A stretch of DNA of 64,000 nt, from assembly GCF_001293565.1 (NCBI RefSeq), contig NZ_JXMU01000002.1:124001-188000 (forward strand), written 5' to 3'. Of the stretch, positions 26,344-36,500 are shown piece after piece. Positions within the stretch are counted from its first letter, which is position 1; each line of letters starts with the position of its first letter. The translations under genes were made by a program, and so were the position numbers. The notes beneath the pieces are model-generated. The model saw nothing but the letters and a program-made list of their open reading frames with translations, did no database searches and was not told where the DNA came from. Source of the DNA: Ahrensia marina (lineage in GTDB: Bacteria > Pseudomonadota > Alphaproteobacteria > Rhizobiales > Rhizobiaceae).

Positions 26344-27552
26344 ATGGAAACAATTGCTGATACGCGTAAATTTGCCGATATTTTTGCCAATTTACACCTG
26401 ACATCCGCCAAGCCTGTGAAGGCAGTCCCTAAGGCCAAAACGCTGGATGTGTTGATCATTGACGCGGGAGGTATCGATTTTGAGGTGTTGAAAGAGCAGT
26501 TGAGGCTCATACAGCGCTACAACGTAAATCTGTCGCGTGCTTACAGCTTTACGGACGCAGCGAAGGTTTTAGAACATAATCCCGTTGAACTGGTAGTTAT
26601 TGGTCATAATCATGCAATTTATGCTGATGATGATGCGCTGAACATCTATGCTGAAATAAAGAATGAAATGCCTGTGCTGTTCATGTCCGGAAGCACCTCC
26701 GATGACAGCATGGAGGCAGATTCAGTCAACTATATCGATGTTGATACTCTCACACCTTCGTTATTGGAGGTAACCATTCGTGTTGCGCTGCACATATTTA
26801 CAATCGAGCAAAAGCTTGAACAAACCGTTGTCAGGCTAAACGAAGTCCAACGTGCAAAAGACAATTTCTTTGCACATGTAAGCCATGATCTGAAAACACC
26901 GCTGAACGCTATCTTGGGCTATTCAGAAGCGCTTATGCTCGGTGCATTCGGTCCATTGGAAAATGCCAATGTGGCAGATACGCTATCGGTGATTAACCGC
27001 GCAGGAACAAATCTTCTTGGTGCAATCAACGAGCTTATTGTTCGCGTTTCAAGTGTTGATTATCTCGAAAAACCTCTTTGGGAAGTCGCCGATATCAACG
27101 AAATAATTCGCACTGCCGTTGGTCAGGTTGATGTTTTTGCTAGTTGTCGCAATCAACAAATAAACACCCGCTTTGATGCTGCATTATGTCTGACAGAATG
27201 TGAGAGCAATGCTCTGGCGCAGGCGGTAACCAGTGTTCTGACAAATGCGATCAAATATTCACCTGAGCAAAGTCATATAAGTGTCTCTACGCGAAACTGC
27301 GGCCGGCATGTCGAGATAGTAATTTGTGATCAGAGTGTAGTATTGGCCGGGCCATCATGGGAAACCGCACCTTCTCAATATGGATGCTTTGAACAATCGG
27401 CAGACATAGCCAAACAAGAGACCTGTAAGGGGCTGTCTGTCGTGCGTTCCGTTGTCGACCTCCATCATGGACAGTTAGAGGTTTCAGGTCACGCCGATGG
27501 TGGATCAATGATCAAGATCACATTGCCCCGTAGCCGTCCTAGAAACCAGTAA
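26344..27552 (+). CDS. Histidine-kinase-like protein with pseudo-receiver N-terminus and degenerate ATPase
   Basis: A 402-residue soluble protein. Residues about 34-150 have the strand pattern of a response-regulator receiver (LDVLIID start), but at the phospho-acceptor position the third strand reads VELVVIGHN, and the conserved Lys is replaced in VNYIDVDT. Residues about 172-238 are a HisKA dimerisation domain with His181 in HVSHDLKTPLNAILGYSEA and the FGPLEN segment seen in PleC/DivJ/PdhS kinases. Residues about 285-395 are a HATPase domain. The N-box Asn301 remains, but the G1 box is DQSV instead of DxGxG and the G2 box is only CKGLS. TCTGGGGG precedes ATG 26344. Catalysis may be lost; a scaffold or allosteric role is possible (inference). 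Confidence 0.83.
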   Translation: METIADTRKFADIFANLHLTSAKPVKAVPKAKTLDVLIIDAGGIDFEVLKEQLRLIQRYNVNLSRAYSFTDAAKVLEHNPVELVVIGHNHAIYADDDALNIYAEIKNEMPVLFMSGSTSDDSMEADSVNYIDVDTLTPSLLEVTIRVALHIFTIEQKLEQTVVRLNEVQRAKDNFFAHVSHDLKTPLNAILGYSEALMLGAFGPLENANVADTLSVINRAGTNLLGAINELIVRVSSVDYLEKPLWEVADINEIIRTAVGQVDVFASCRNQQINTRFDAALCLTECESNALAQAVTSVLTNAIKYSPEQSHISVSTRNCGRHVEIVICDQSVVLAGPSWETAPSQYGCFEQSADIAKQETCKGLSVVRSVVDLHHGQLEVSGHADGGSMIKITLPRSRPRNQ

Positions 27553-27732
27553 TTTGTCTCAAGCGCACCTAAACATTTAAACACATGTTATGTGATGTTT
27601 GGGATGATGGCGTGGGATCAACTTCCAGTGAAATGTTAATTTCGCAAGTGCTACTTAAATACTATGCTGCTAGTCTTATCTACGCATAGATGGCACGAGC
27701 ATGCTCAAAGCAACACTGAAATTGGAAACGAA

Positions 27733-29151
27733 ATGACACGGCAACCAACGGTAGGGTTAATCGGACTTGGCACAATGGGTAGCAACCTTGCGCTCAATAT
27801 AGCGGAAAACGGTTTTGATATAGCCGTATACAACCGCACAGTGGAACGTACCCATGAATTTGTAGAAAATGCGGGGAAGCTAAAAGAAAAACTAATCGGC
27901 ACTGATAGCTTGGAGGAATTCGTTGCAGCCCTCAAAAGCCCGCGTAAAATAATTCTGATGGTGCCTGCCGGTAAGGTGGTTGATGATCAGATTGCGGCGC
28001 TGCGTCCGCTTATTGCTCCCGAAGATATTATCATTGATGCCGGTAATGCTAACTTTGGCGATAGTAACCGGCGTGCGGCAGAAGCGGTCGACAAGGGTTT
28101 TCGCTTTTTAGGCGTTGGTGTTTCTGGCGGTGAGGAGGGCGCACGTTTTGGCCCTTCAATAATGGGCGGTGGCCCGCGCGAAGCATGGGACGAAGTCGCG
28201 CCGGTGCTGGAAGCAATTTCGGCGAAATATGATGGCCAAGCCTGTGCCACCTGGATGGGCGAGGGCGGTGCCGGTCACTTTGTCAAAATGGTGCATAATG
28301 GCATTGAATATGCCGATATGCAGATGATCGCAGAGGTTTATGGTATTCTGCGTGACGGCATGAATATGTCGGCACCGGATATTGCAGACATTTTTGCAAA
28401 GTGGAATGAGGGACCGCTTCAGTCCTATCTTATCGAGATTTCGGCAGAAGTGTCTAAAGTCATTGATGACAAAGCCGGCGTGCCAATTCTGGATATTATC
28501 TTGGATAAAGCCGGCCAAAAGGGAACCGGGCGCTGGACAGCGATCGAAGCACAGCACCTCGGTACGCCGGTCACCACAATTGAAGCGGCGGTGGCAGCAC
28601 GAAATATTTCCGCAAATCTGGATCAGCGCAAGTCAGGTGAAGACTTGTTCGGGGCAGCGCCATCAATGGTTCAGGATGCTTCCATCACAATCGATATGCT
28701 GGAGAATGCGCTGCTCGCCGGTAAAATCGCTTGTTACGCGCAAGGCTTTGATATGTTAAGCGCAGCTTCCGAAAAATATGAATGGGGCCTTCCAATGCCG
28801 GATGTTGCTGAAGTCTGGCGGGCTGGATGTATCATCCGTTCTGCGATGTTAAATGATATGGCCGAAGCTTTGAAAAAGGCACCGGGGGCGAACCTGATGT
28901 TTGCGTCGTTCTTTGCCGAGCGATTGAAGAGCAGTCATGGTGATTTGCGCCGCGTTGTTAGCCAAGGGGCGTTAACAGGCAATTCAACACCCGCTTTGTC
29001 TGCCGGTCTTGCTTATTTTGACATGATGCGCACAGGCCGCTCAACAGCCAATATGATTCAAGCGCAGCGCGACTTTTTTGGTGCCCATACATTTGAGCGT
29101 ATTGATGAAGAAGGCGCGCACAACGGACCGTGGAACGGCACCGATAAATAG
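27733..29151 (+). CDS. gnd: 6-phosphogluconate dehydrogenase (decarboxylating)
   Basis: Oxidises 6-phosphogluconate to ribulose 5-phosphate and CO2 with NADP, in the oxidative pentose phosphate pathway. The N-terminal Rossmann motif GLIGLGTMGSNLAL, the substrate-binding GVSGGEEGARFGPSIM, KMVHNGIEYADMQ and the C-terminal QRDFFGAHTFER tail are all present. The length from ATG 27733 (472 residues) matches the family; the frame is open from 27664, but those residues are not conserved. GGAAACGA precedes the ATG. Confidence 0.96.
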   Translation: MTRQPTVGLIGLGTMGSNLALNIAENGFDIAVYNRTVERTHEFVENAGKLKEKLIGTDSLEEFVAALKSPRKIILMVPAGKVVDDQIAALRPLIAPEDIIIDAGNANFGDSNRRAAEAVDKGFRFLGVGVSGGEEGARFGPSIMGGGPREAWDEVAPVLEAISAKYDGQACATWMGEGGAGHFVKMVHNGIEYADMQMIAEVYGILRDGMNMSAPDIADIFAKWNEGPLQSYLIEISAEVSKVIDDKAGVPILDIILDKAGQKGTGRWTAIEAQHLGTPVTTIEAAVAARNISANLDQRKSGEDLFGAAPSMVQDASITIDMLENALLAGKIACYAQGFDMLSAASEKYEWGLPMPDVAEVWRAGCIIRSAMLNDMAEALKKAPGANLMFASFFAERLKSSHGDLRRVVSQGALTGNSTPALSAGLAYFDMMRTGRSTANMIQAQRDFFGAHTFERIDEEGAHNGPWNGTDK

Positions 29152-29177
29152 CGTAACTCAGTGATAATGGTGCTAGC

Positions 29178-29993
29178 TTATGCAAGCACCGTTCGCATCA
29201 AAGCGGAATCTTTATCAAGCAACCCGTCAATGACATTAAAATGATGTTTGTCGGGTTCCTCAACAGCGTCAGTCAAAATGCCGAGACCGTGCCAGATATT
29301 TGCGATCAGTGCGTTCTGGCGCAGGAATTCGTGCCTTTCATTGCCGCCTACCCATGCGGTAAGGCGTATGTGGGGCAGCGGCATTTTAAAAGCCGGACTG
29401 TTTTGTTCGGCGCTGTCAATGGTCAGTTTAAGCGCCTCGTTGAGCTTTGTATGGATTAATGGCCGAAGATCGAAAAGACCAGATATAGGAACAATATTAG
29501 TAAGACGTGCGGCCGTTTTTTTATCCAATTGGGTTTGTGTCGTTCCAAGCTCGGCAACAATGTGTCCGCCAGCTGAATGACCTGTCAACATGATAGGCCC
29601 GTCAATCTTGCTCGCCGCATGATTAACTGCCTGGGCAACCATCTGTGTAATTTGGTCGATAGTCACTTCTGGACAAAGTGTATAGTCAGGAATCAAAGCT
29701 GCATAGCCAGCATCGACTGCACCTTTGGCACAATGCGACCAGATTGAGATGTCCGTTGACTGCCAATAACCACCATGAACAAAAACAAAGAGGCCCTTTG
29801 ACTCGCCTGCCGGTAAGAATAAATCATATTTAGCGCGCTCTTCAGAGCCGTAAGAGATATCAAGTTCACCCTTGGCATTTGCTCTGAAGTTTGCAGCTTC
29901 GACAGGCCAACGCGATTTTATCTCTTCGCTGTTGGCAATATTGCCGCCATTTTCATAGGCATCATTCCAATCAGTTTTCTGAAAAGCCACCAT
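29178..29993 (-). CDS. Alpha/beta-hydrolase, kynurenine-formamidase-like esterase
   Basis: Serine hydrolase of about 271 residues. The oxyanion motif HGGYW, the nucleophile elbow GHSAGGH (GxSxG) and a C-terminal catalytic His in DKHHFNVIDGL fit the HSL/kynurenine formamidase-type group of alpha/beta hydrolases. No tryptophan-degradation genes are adjacent, so the substrate is open. The frame extends to 30047, but ATG 29993 has GGAG five bases upstream and begins the conserved N-terminus. It is convergent with gnd (26-base gap). Confidence 0.87.
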   Translation of the reverse strand: MVAFQKTDWNDAYENGGNIANSEEIKSRWPVEAANFRANAKGELDISYGSEERAKYDLFLPAGESKGLFVFVHGGYWQSTDISIWSHCAKGAVDAGYAALIPDYTLCPEVTIDQITQMVAQAVNHAASKIDGPIMLTGHSAGGHIVAELGTTQTQLDKKTAARLTNIVPISGLFDLRPLIHTKLNEALKLTIDSAEQNSPAFKMPLPHIRLTAWVGGNERHEFLRQNALIANIWHGLGILTDAVEEPDKHHFNVIDGLLDKDSALMRTVLA

Positions 29994-30075
29994 GGTTGCT
30001 CCGCGCATCAGCCAGTCGTAAATCTTTATAAGTTGTGCAAATACCACTCATTTATTCAGCGGCCTAGACGTGTCA

Positions 30076-32496
30076 TTATTTTGTTGAGACTTTGCGCGCA
30101 CATTCTTCAAAGTCGAGCAAATTATCTGCGGAGTTTTTCACAAGCATACGCTGGACATCACGCGCGATAAAGCCTCCGATATCAATGACCTGCTGCGGCC
30201 TTCCGAAATAGTACCCTTGCAAATATGTGCAGTTGAGCTCCGATATCATTGGTAGCTGTTCTGCCGTTTCGATGCCCTCGATTGTTGTTTCCATTTTCAA
30301 CTGCGTACCGAGGTGCGCAATTGTTTGCAGAACTTTTTTAGCGCTTTCATCGCGTTCGGCTTGTTGCAAAAATGACCGGTCGATTTTCAATTTATCAAAT
30401 GGGAACTTGATGAGGTACATCAGGCTGGAAAAACCTGTGCCGAAGTCATCAAGTGAGAAGCTTACGCCAAGACGTTTAATTTTGCTGATTTTTTCATTAA
30501 TAGCATCAGGATTGTCTGCAAAAACGGCCTCGGTAATTTCAAGCTCCAAACGGTTGGCTTCCATTTGTGTTTCGCGAAGAATGTCTTCCAGCCTATCAAT
30601 GAAGCACTCTTGCTGGAACTGCGGAACAGACACGTTCACGGCAAGCTTCATATGTGATGGCCAGAATGATGCGATATAGCAGCCTTCACGCAGCGCCCAG
30701 TCGCCAAGCTTGTTAATCAAGCCGGTTTGCTCTGCCAGTGGAATAAAGACATCAGGCGGCACAAAGCCAAACTCTTCGTGTTCCCAGCGGGCAAGGGCTT
30801 CAAACCCCGCCAGAGAATGATCGGTTGATTTGAAAAATGGTTGAAAAACGAGTTTCAGCGCGCCGTTATCCAAATCCTTATCCAAGGCTTCGCGCATGAT
30901 ATTCATCCGATGTACCTGTTCGTTCATACTCGGATCAAAAACACGGTAGCAGTTTTTGCCTGAATTTTTCGCTTGGTACAGTGCAGTATCTGCGGAGCCG
31001 ACGACGCTCTGAGTATCGCTGCCATCTTTATCTATGAAAGCAATGCCGATCGATGTGCTCAAACGAAACTCCTGAGCGCAACTTTGAATGGGATTTGCAA
31101 TGCTTTTTACGATAGCTTCTGCAATCTCTTCGACGCTTTGTTCTGTTTTGTTTTCATCAATCATTGCGGCGAATTCATCGCCGCCCAAGCGCGCAATAAT
31201 TGCAGCTTCACCAATTGCGGTTTTCAAACGTTTAGAGACTTCGACGAGTACCGCGTCGCCGGCCGCATGGCCCTTCGTATCGTTAATGCGTTTAAAGCCG
31301 TCTAAATCAATATACAATATTGCAAATTTGCTGGTGCTGTTATTCGGTTCTCTTGAAAGTGCTTTGTAAACATCGTCCACTTTTGAGAAGAATGATGATC
31401 TGTTCAAGAGGCCGGTCATCGCGTCATTATTGGCCAAGAACTCAATATTCTTCTGGTCTTCCACTTCTACAGTGCGGTTTTTCGCAAAACCCCGATATCC
31501 GGTGAACGTTCCTTCGGCATCAAACAAAGGTTTTCCGCTTACTTCAATCCAAACCATGGTGTCTTTACTGGTGCCGGCACCAAATGTGATTTCTTGGATG
31601 AGGTTCCTTTCGACAAACGCTTTTTGAATAGCGTCCAGATTTTCCAACACGTATAGATTGTTGCTTACAAACGCCTTGTGAACGTCTTCGAATTCGAAAC
31701 GCCACGAAGATATATCTGTACCTATGGCGCTGGAAAAATGCTCAACCCCGTGCGTCATTTTTCCTTGGGAATCAATTTCCCAAAGCCAGTCACTTGCCCC
31801 TTCTGCATACTCGTTCAAAAGTATAGAGATTGTGTCAGCATTTTTCTGCTGCTCGAGGTCTTTACACACTGATTTTGCGAGATTTTTGGCAAATACCATT
31901 CCTGCGCGCACGAGAATAAAGCAGTAAATCAGAAACAATATTCCGAGAAGATTGGTATCAACCGTCTGGTGAGTGAAAATGGCTATCGTTGATAGTATTG
32001 CAATAGGAACAACGAAGGCCAGCAAGGCAGAGGGAACAAAGCTCAAGGCGACAGCACCGCCGCCCAACATGCCGGCAATTACAGCACTTATGATGAAATC
32101 CGGTGCGTCACTTGTCGCAAAAAATAATGTCGCCAGCGCTGCGCCCCACAAAATTGCGGTAATGCTGCAAAATAGGGTTACTTTCTCAACAGCTGAGGTG
32201 CCGACATTGTCTGGCACGGGTCGCGATCTGAACCTGTACACACCGTATGCGTTGTATGTCACCAGAGCCAGAACCGGTGTCATAAAGCTTATGGCAAGGA
32301 AGTGAAGCTCTGTTCCCCAAAAGTGAATTATCAGAGCAAAAGCATTGGCATAGCAAACCAAGACCATGAGCGGATTGACTGAAATCACACGTTGGAGTTG
32401 GGCTTTTCGAAGGGCGCTAGTTGCCAGTTTTGAATGTGCGTGTTTGCCAAGAATTTTTCTCTCGAAATGCAGAACCAAACTTTTCAGCAATGACAT
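30076..32496 (-). CDS. Membrane GGDEF-EAL protein with PAS domain
   Basis: Cyclic-di-GMP turnover protein of 806 residues. The N-terminal third has five or six membrane segments (about residues 45-215), followed by a PAS-like sensor (about 240-360, with WLWEIDSQGKMTHG). A GGDEF domain follows (about 375-530) with an intact RLGGDEFAAM active site, then an EAL domain (about 545-790) with intact GFEALARWE and SLDDFGTGFSSLMYL. Both halves look catalytically competent, so it may make or break c-di-GMP depending on its signal. It is a single-gene unit preceded by a 466-base gap. Confidence 0.93.
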   Translation of the reverse strand: MSLLKSLVLHFERKILGKHAHSKLATSALRKAQLQRVISVNPLMVLVCYANAFALIIHFWGTELHFLAISFMTPVLALVTYNAYGVYRFRSRPVPDNVGTSAVEKVTLFCSITAILWGAALATLFFATSDAPDFIISAVIAGMLGGGAVALSFVPSALLAFVVPIAILSTIAIFTHQTVDTNLLGILFLIYCFILVRAGMVFAKNLAKSVCKDLEQQKNADTISILLNEYAEGASDWLWEIDSQGKMTHGVEHFSSAIGTDISSWRFEFEDVHKAFVSNNLYVLENLDAIQKAFVERNLIQEITFGAGTSKDTMVWIEVSGKPLFDAEGTFTGYRGFAKNRTVEVEDQKNIEFLANNDAMTGLLNRSSFFSKVDDVYKALSREPNNSTSKFAILYIDLDGFKRINDTKGHAAGDAVLVEVSKRLKTAIGEAAIIARLGGDEFAAMIDENKTEQSVEEIAEAIVKSIANPIQSCAQEFRLSTSIGIAFIDKDGSDTQSVVGSADTALYQAKNSGKNCYRVFDPSMNEQVHRMNIMREALDKDLDNGALKLVFQPFFKSTDHSLAGFEALARWEHEEFGFVPPDVFIPLAEQTGLINKLGDWALREGCYIASFWPSHMKLAVNVSVPQFQQECFIDRLEDILRETQMEANRLELEITEAVFADNPDAINEKISKIKRLGVSFSLDDFGTGFSSLMYLIKFPFDKLKIDRSFLQQAERDESAKKVLQTIAHLGTQLKMETTIEGIETAEQLPMISELNCTYLQGYYFGRPQQVIDIGGFIARDVQRMLVKNSADNLLDFEECARKVSTK

Positions 32497-32962
32497 TGTA
32501 ACTCCGCGTTTGAGAGTTTCACCTATCGTGTATGATCAATTCATATCTTGATGATGGGTGAGCATAAATAACTTCTGATGCTTGCTGCGCCTTTGACTTG
32601 ATCGATAGGAAGTCTTTTAACGTAGGCCCAACAGTCGGCCTTTGCGAAGCACGTGTCTTTCATGACACTGTTTATGATCAGCATGATCTTTCTTGAAATA
32701 GATCAGTGCTTTGCTAATTTTGAGTAAATTTAGACGCCAGAAAGCTTGTATTTGCGGTCTTTCGGCACATTTTACATCCCTTCCGTTACGGTACTTTGTC
32801 CCGTTTTAAGCCACTTCCCTTTTCATTGAATGCTGGGCCGAAAATTGCTTTTGTATTATTTATGTATGCGTTTAGGGGCAAAATTAGACATATGTTTTGC
32901 CTGATTTAAAATGCAAAGATACAAAAATTTACACCATCCAAATTACGCTTTGCGAGCCAGCT
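32497..32962. other. 466-base AT-rich intergenic region
   Basis: No open frame of note on either strand. It holds two small inverted repeats: GTGTC...GACAC at 32653-32668, and GATCA-GCA-TGATC at 32676-32688, which is also a direct repeat of ATGATC. It must contain the promoter of the GGDEF-EAL gene and the 3' end of the putR transcript. I cannot assign sites with confidence. Confidence 0.5.
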
Positions 32963-33418
32963 TCAAAGGTCGTCTTTAACGGCTTCCATGGAAACATGCG
33001 TTGATGTGCTGCTTACATATGGCAGCGATGAGATAACCTCGCCAAGAATTTCCCGATAGGAAACAATATTGGTCGTGCGCACCTTAAGCAGGTAGTCAAA
33101 ACCGCCGGCAATGAGGTGGCACATTTCAATCTCAGGAATTTTACGAATTGCATCATTAAATGCTTTAAGTGCTTTAGGGGTTGTGTCATTCATCTTGACC
33201 TCAATGAATGTCACGTGCCCCAGCCCCATTTTAGTAGGATCCAATACAGCACGGTACCCGGCTATATAGCCTTCATCCTGCAATTTCTTGATACGCATCT
33301 GGCATGGTGTTTTGGAAAGGCCGACTTTTTCTGATAGTTGGGTAACGGAAATCCGGCCGTCTGATTGCAAAATACGTAAAATCTTACGGTCAATTTGGTC
33401 TAATTCACTGAATTTCAT
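32963..33418 (-). CDS. putR: Lrp/AsnC-family regulator, PutR type
   Basis: Winged-helix N-terminus (DQIDRKILRILQSDGRIS then VTQLSEKVGLSKTPCQMRIKKL) and a C-terminal RAM ligand-binding domain (IEVKMNDTTPKALKAFNDAI, MCHLIAGGFDYLLKVRT). It is divergent from putA with 129 bases between starts. In Agrobacterium and Rhodobacter this arrangement is PutR, which activates putA in response to proline; the symbol is assigned on that basis. The frame opens at TTG 33433, and ATG 33418 is the likelier start. Confidence 0.88.
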   Translation of the reverse strand: MKFSELDQIDRKILRILQSDGRISVTQLSEKVGLSKTPCQMRIKKLQDEGYIAGYRAVLDPTKMGLGHVTFIEVKMNDTTPKALKAFNDAIRKIPEIEMCHLIAGGFDYLLKVRTTNIVSYREILGEVISSLPYVSSTSTHVSMEAVKDDL

Positions 33419-33547
33419 GTTTTTTAAATTCAAATTTCATTTCAACTGCGTAAACAATAGAGAAATAACCTTCAAATAACAATAATTAAGTGAAATCGCC
33501 TAAGTTGGCTTTGCTATTGTGCGCCATTGCCATAATGGATTGATGCC

Positions 33548-36500
33548 ATGTTAAAACTCGAAGATCTCCGCACCATAATTCGTCACAATCATATGCGTGA
33601 TGAATTCGAGATTATAAATGAGCTGCTTGCTAGTGCCGAAATTAGTGATGATTTTCGCCAGCGCACTGAAACACTCGGTGCGAAACTGGTTGAAGAAATT
33701 CGCAGCGAGCGCAAGCCGAGCTTGATGGAGGTGTTCCTTGCGGAATACGGTTTGTCCACTGACGAGGGCATTGCACTTATGTGTCTGGCTGAAGCTTTGC
33801 TCCGTGTGCCGGACAGCGAGACAATTGACGATCTGATCGAGGATAAAATTGCGCCTTCCGAATGGGGTGCACATTTGGGCAAATCAAGTTCGCCACTTGT
33901 CAATGCTTCCACCTGGGCGCTTATGCTCACTGGTAAAGTCTTGCGTGAAGATGAGAATAAAAAAAACAGCATGGCGTCCGTGCTGCGATCAGCGGTTCGC
34001 CGCGTGGGCGAACCTGTAATACGCACAGCCGTCTCGCGGGCAATGAAAGAACTTGGCACGCAATTTGTCTTGGGTGAGACAATAGAGACGGCCGTCTCGC
34101 GTGGACGTAAAAGGCAAGCCCAAGGCTATACATTTTCTTATGATATGCTTGGCGAAGCTGCGTTAACGGCAGCTGACGCAGAAGATTACTTCGATGCTTA
34201 TGCAGATGCTATTTCCAAGCTTGCAAAAGAGTGCACATCAGATGATATCCGGCAAAATCCGGGCATATCGATTAAATTATCCGCTTTGTATGAACGCTAC
34301 GAGGTGGCACAGCGTGACCGTGTGATGACGGACTTGGTGGGACGCACGCTAACTTTGGCAAAACAGGCTCGCGATGCGGGGATGGGTTTGAACATCGATG
34401 CCGAAGAAGCTGATCGTCTGGATTTATCTCTTGATGTTATTGAGGCTGTTTTAAGTGATGATGCATTGGCCGGATGGGATGGCTTCGGTGTTGTTGTTCA
34501 GGCCTATGGCAAGCGCGCATCTTATGTCCTTGATTGGTTATATGCGCTTGCGGAAAAACTCGATCGCAAAATTATGGTGCGTCTGGTTAAAGGCGCTTAC
34601 TGGGACACAGAAATCAAACGTGTTCAGGTAGAAGGGTTGGAAGGGTTTCCGGTTTTTACGCAGAAATCGGCAACGGATGTTTGTTACATTTGCTGCGCGC
34701 AAAAACTGCTTGGTATGACGGATCGTATCTATCCGCAATTTGCCACGCATAATGCGCACTCGGTTGCGGCAATCATGGAGATGGATGCAGCACCGGACGT
34801 TTTTGAATTTCAGCGCCTGCACGGCATGGGCGAGTCCCTGCATGATCTTATCATCAGCAAAAACAAATACCGTTGTAGAATTTATGCGCCTGTCGGCGCG
34901 CATGAAGACCTGCTTGCTTATCTCGTTCGCCGTCTTTTAGAGAATGGCGCCAATAGCTCATTCGTCAATCAAATTGTTGATGAAAACGTTCCGGCAAAAA
35001 CCGTAGCTGCCGATCCGTTTTCAAAGATCAAGCCGGAACTGGAAACGGTTTGCCATCCCGATGACCTTTACGGCGATGAGCGGCGTAATTCGCGCGGCTT
35101 TAATGTGCGCAACACAGACGACCTTGAGCTGATTGAAAAAGCACGCGGACCATTTAAAAACCATCAATGGAACTTGAAGCCATTGCTCGTGGCCAAAGAA
35201 TCCTCTGGTGAAGTTGTCACCGTTAAAAACCCGTCATTGCCGCATGACATCGTTGGGACAGTTCAATTTTGCACGGCCGGAGATGTGGAAAAAGCTATTG
35301 CCAACGCGGCCGTTTGGAATGCGTCACCGCAAGAACGTGCCGCGGTTTTAAGTAAGGCATCCGATCTGTATGAAGCGCACTTTGGTGAATTGTTCGCAAT
35401 GCTCGCGCGTGAAGCGGGCAAGACAGCATTGGACGCGATTGCCGAGCTGCGTGAAGCGGTCGACTTTCTGCGCTATTATGCGGCGCGTGCAATGGAACTT
35501 AAAAATCCGCCACGCGGAACAATCACTTGTATTTCGCCCTGGAATTTCCCACTGGCTATTTTTACCGGACAGTTGAGCGCCGCATTGGCCGCAGGAAACG
35601 CCGTTTTGGCCAAGCCCGCTGAAGCAACAAGTTTAATCGCGGTAAGAGCAACGCAGCTCTTACATGAAGCAGGTGTCCCAGCATCAGCGCTGCAATTATT
35701 GCCGGGAGAAGGCAAGACAATTGGAGCCATGCTGACCGGTAGCGAAAAGATCAATGGCGTGTGCTTTACCGGCTCAACAGCAACGGCTCAATCAATCAAT
35801 CGCAACATGGCTGAAAAGGTCTCTCCATCAGCACCGCTTATTGCTGAAACAGGCGGTTTGAATGCGATGATTGTTGACAGTACTGCTCTACCGGAACAAG
35901 CCATAAGAGATATTGTCGCTTCCGCATTCCAATCCGCAGGGCAGCGTTGCTCGGCATTGCGCGTTCTTTATTTGCAGGATGATATTGCAGATAGCTTCTT
36001 GAAAATGCTTTACGGCACCATGGACGCTCAGGTTGTTGGTGATCCTTGGGAGTTCAAAGCCGATCTGGGGCCGGTGATTGATAAAAAAGCCAAGAATACC
36101 ATCGAAGACCATATTGAAACTGCACGCAGTGAAGGCCGGTTGCTGAAACAAATCACGCGCCCCGATACAGGAACATTTGTCGCGCCAACTGTATTGTCAC
36201 TTTCATCGATTTTGGATTTAAAGCAGGAGATTTTTGGACCCGTTCTTCATGTCGTGAAGTTTCACGCCAGTGAACTTGACCAGGTGCTTCGCGATATTAA
36301 TGCGACAGGCTATGGTCTGACGTGCGGCCTGCATAGCCGTATTGATGACCGCGTCGAATATGTGACGCAGCGCCTGAATATTGGAAACATGTATGTAAAC
36401 CGTAACCAGATTGGTGCTGTGGTCGGAACGCAGCCATTTGGCGGTGAGGGCTTGTCCGGTACAGGTCCAAAAGCTGGTGGCCCTTATTATGTGCCGCGCT

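Noticed and set aside
29169-29190. GGTGCT...AGCACC inverted repeat at the end of the esterase gene
   Set aside because: Mostly inside the coding 3' end, with internal mismatch and no T-run; too weak to call a terminator.
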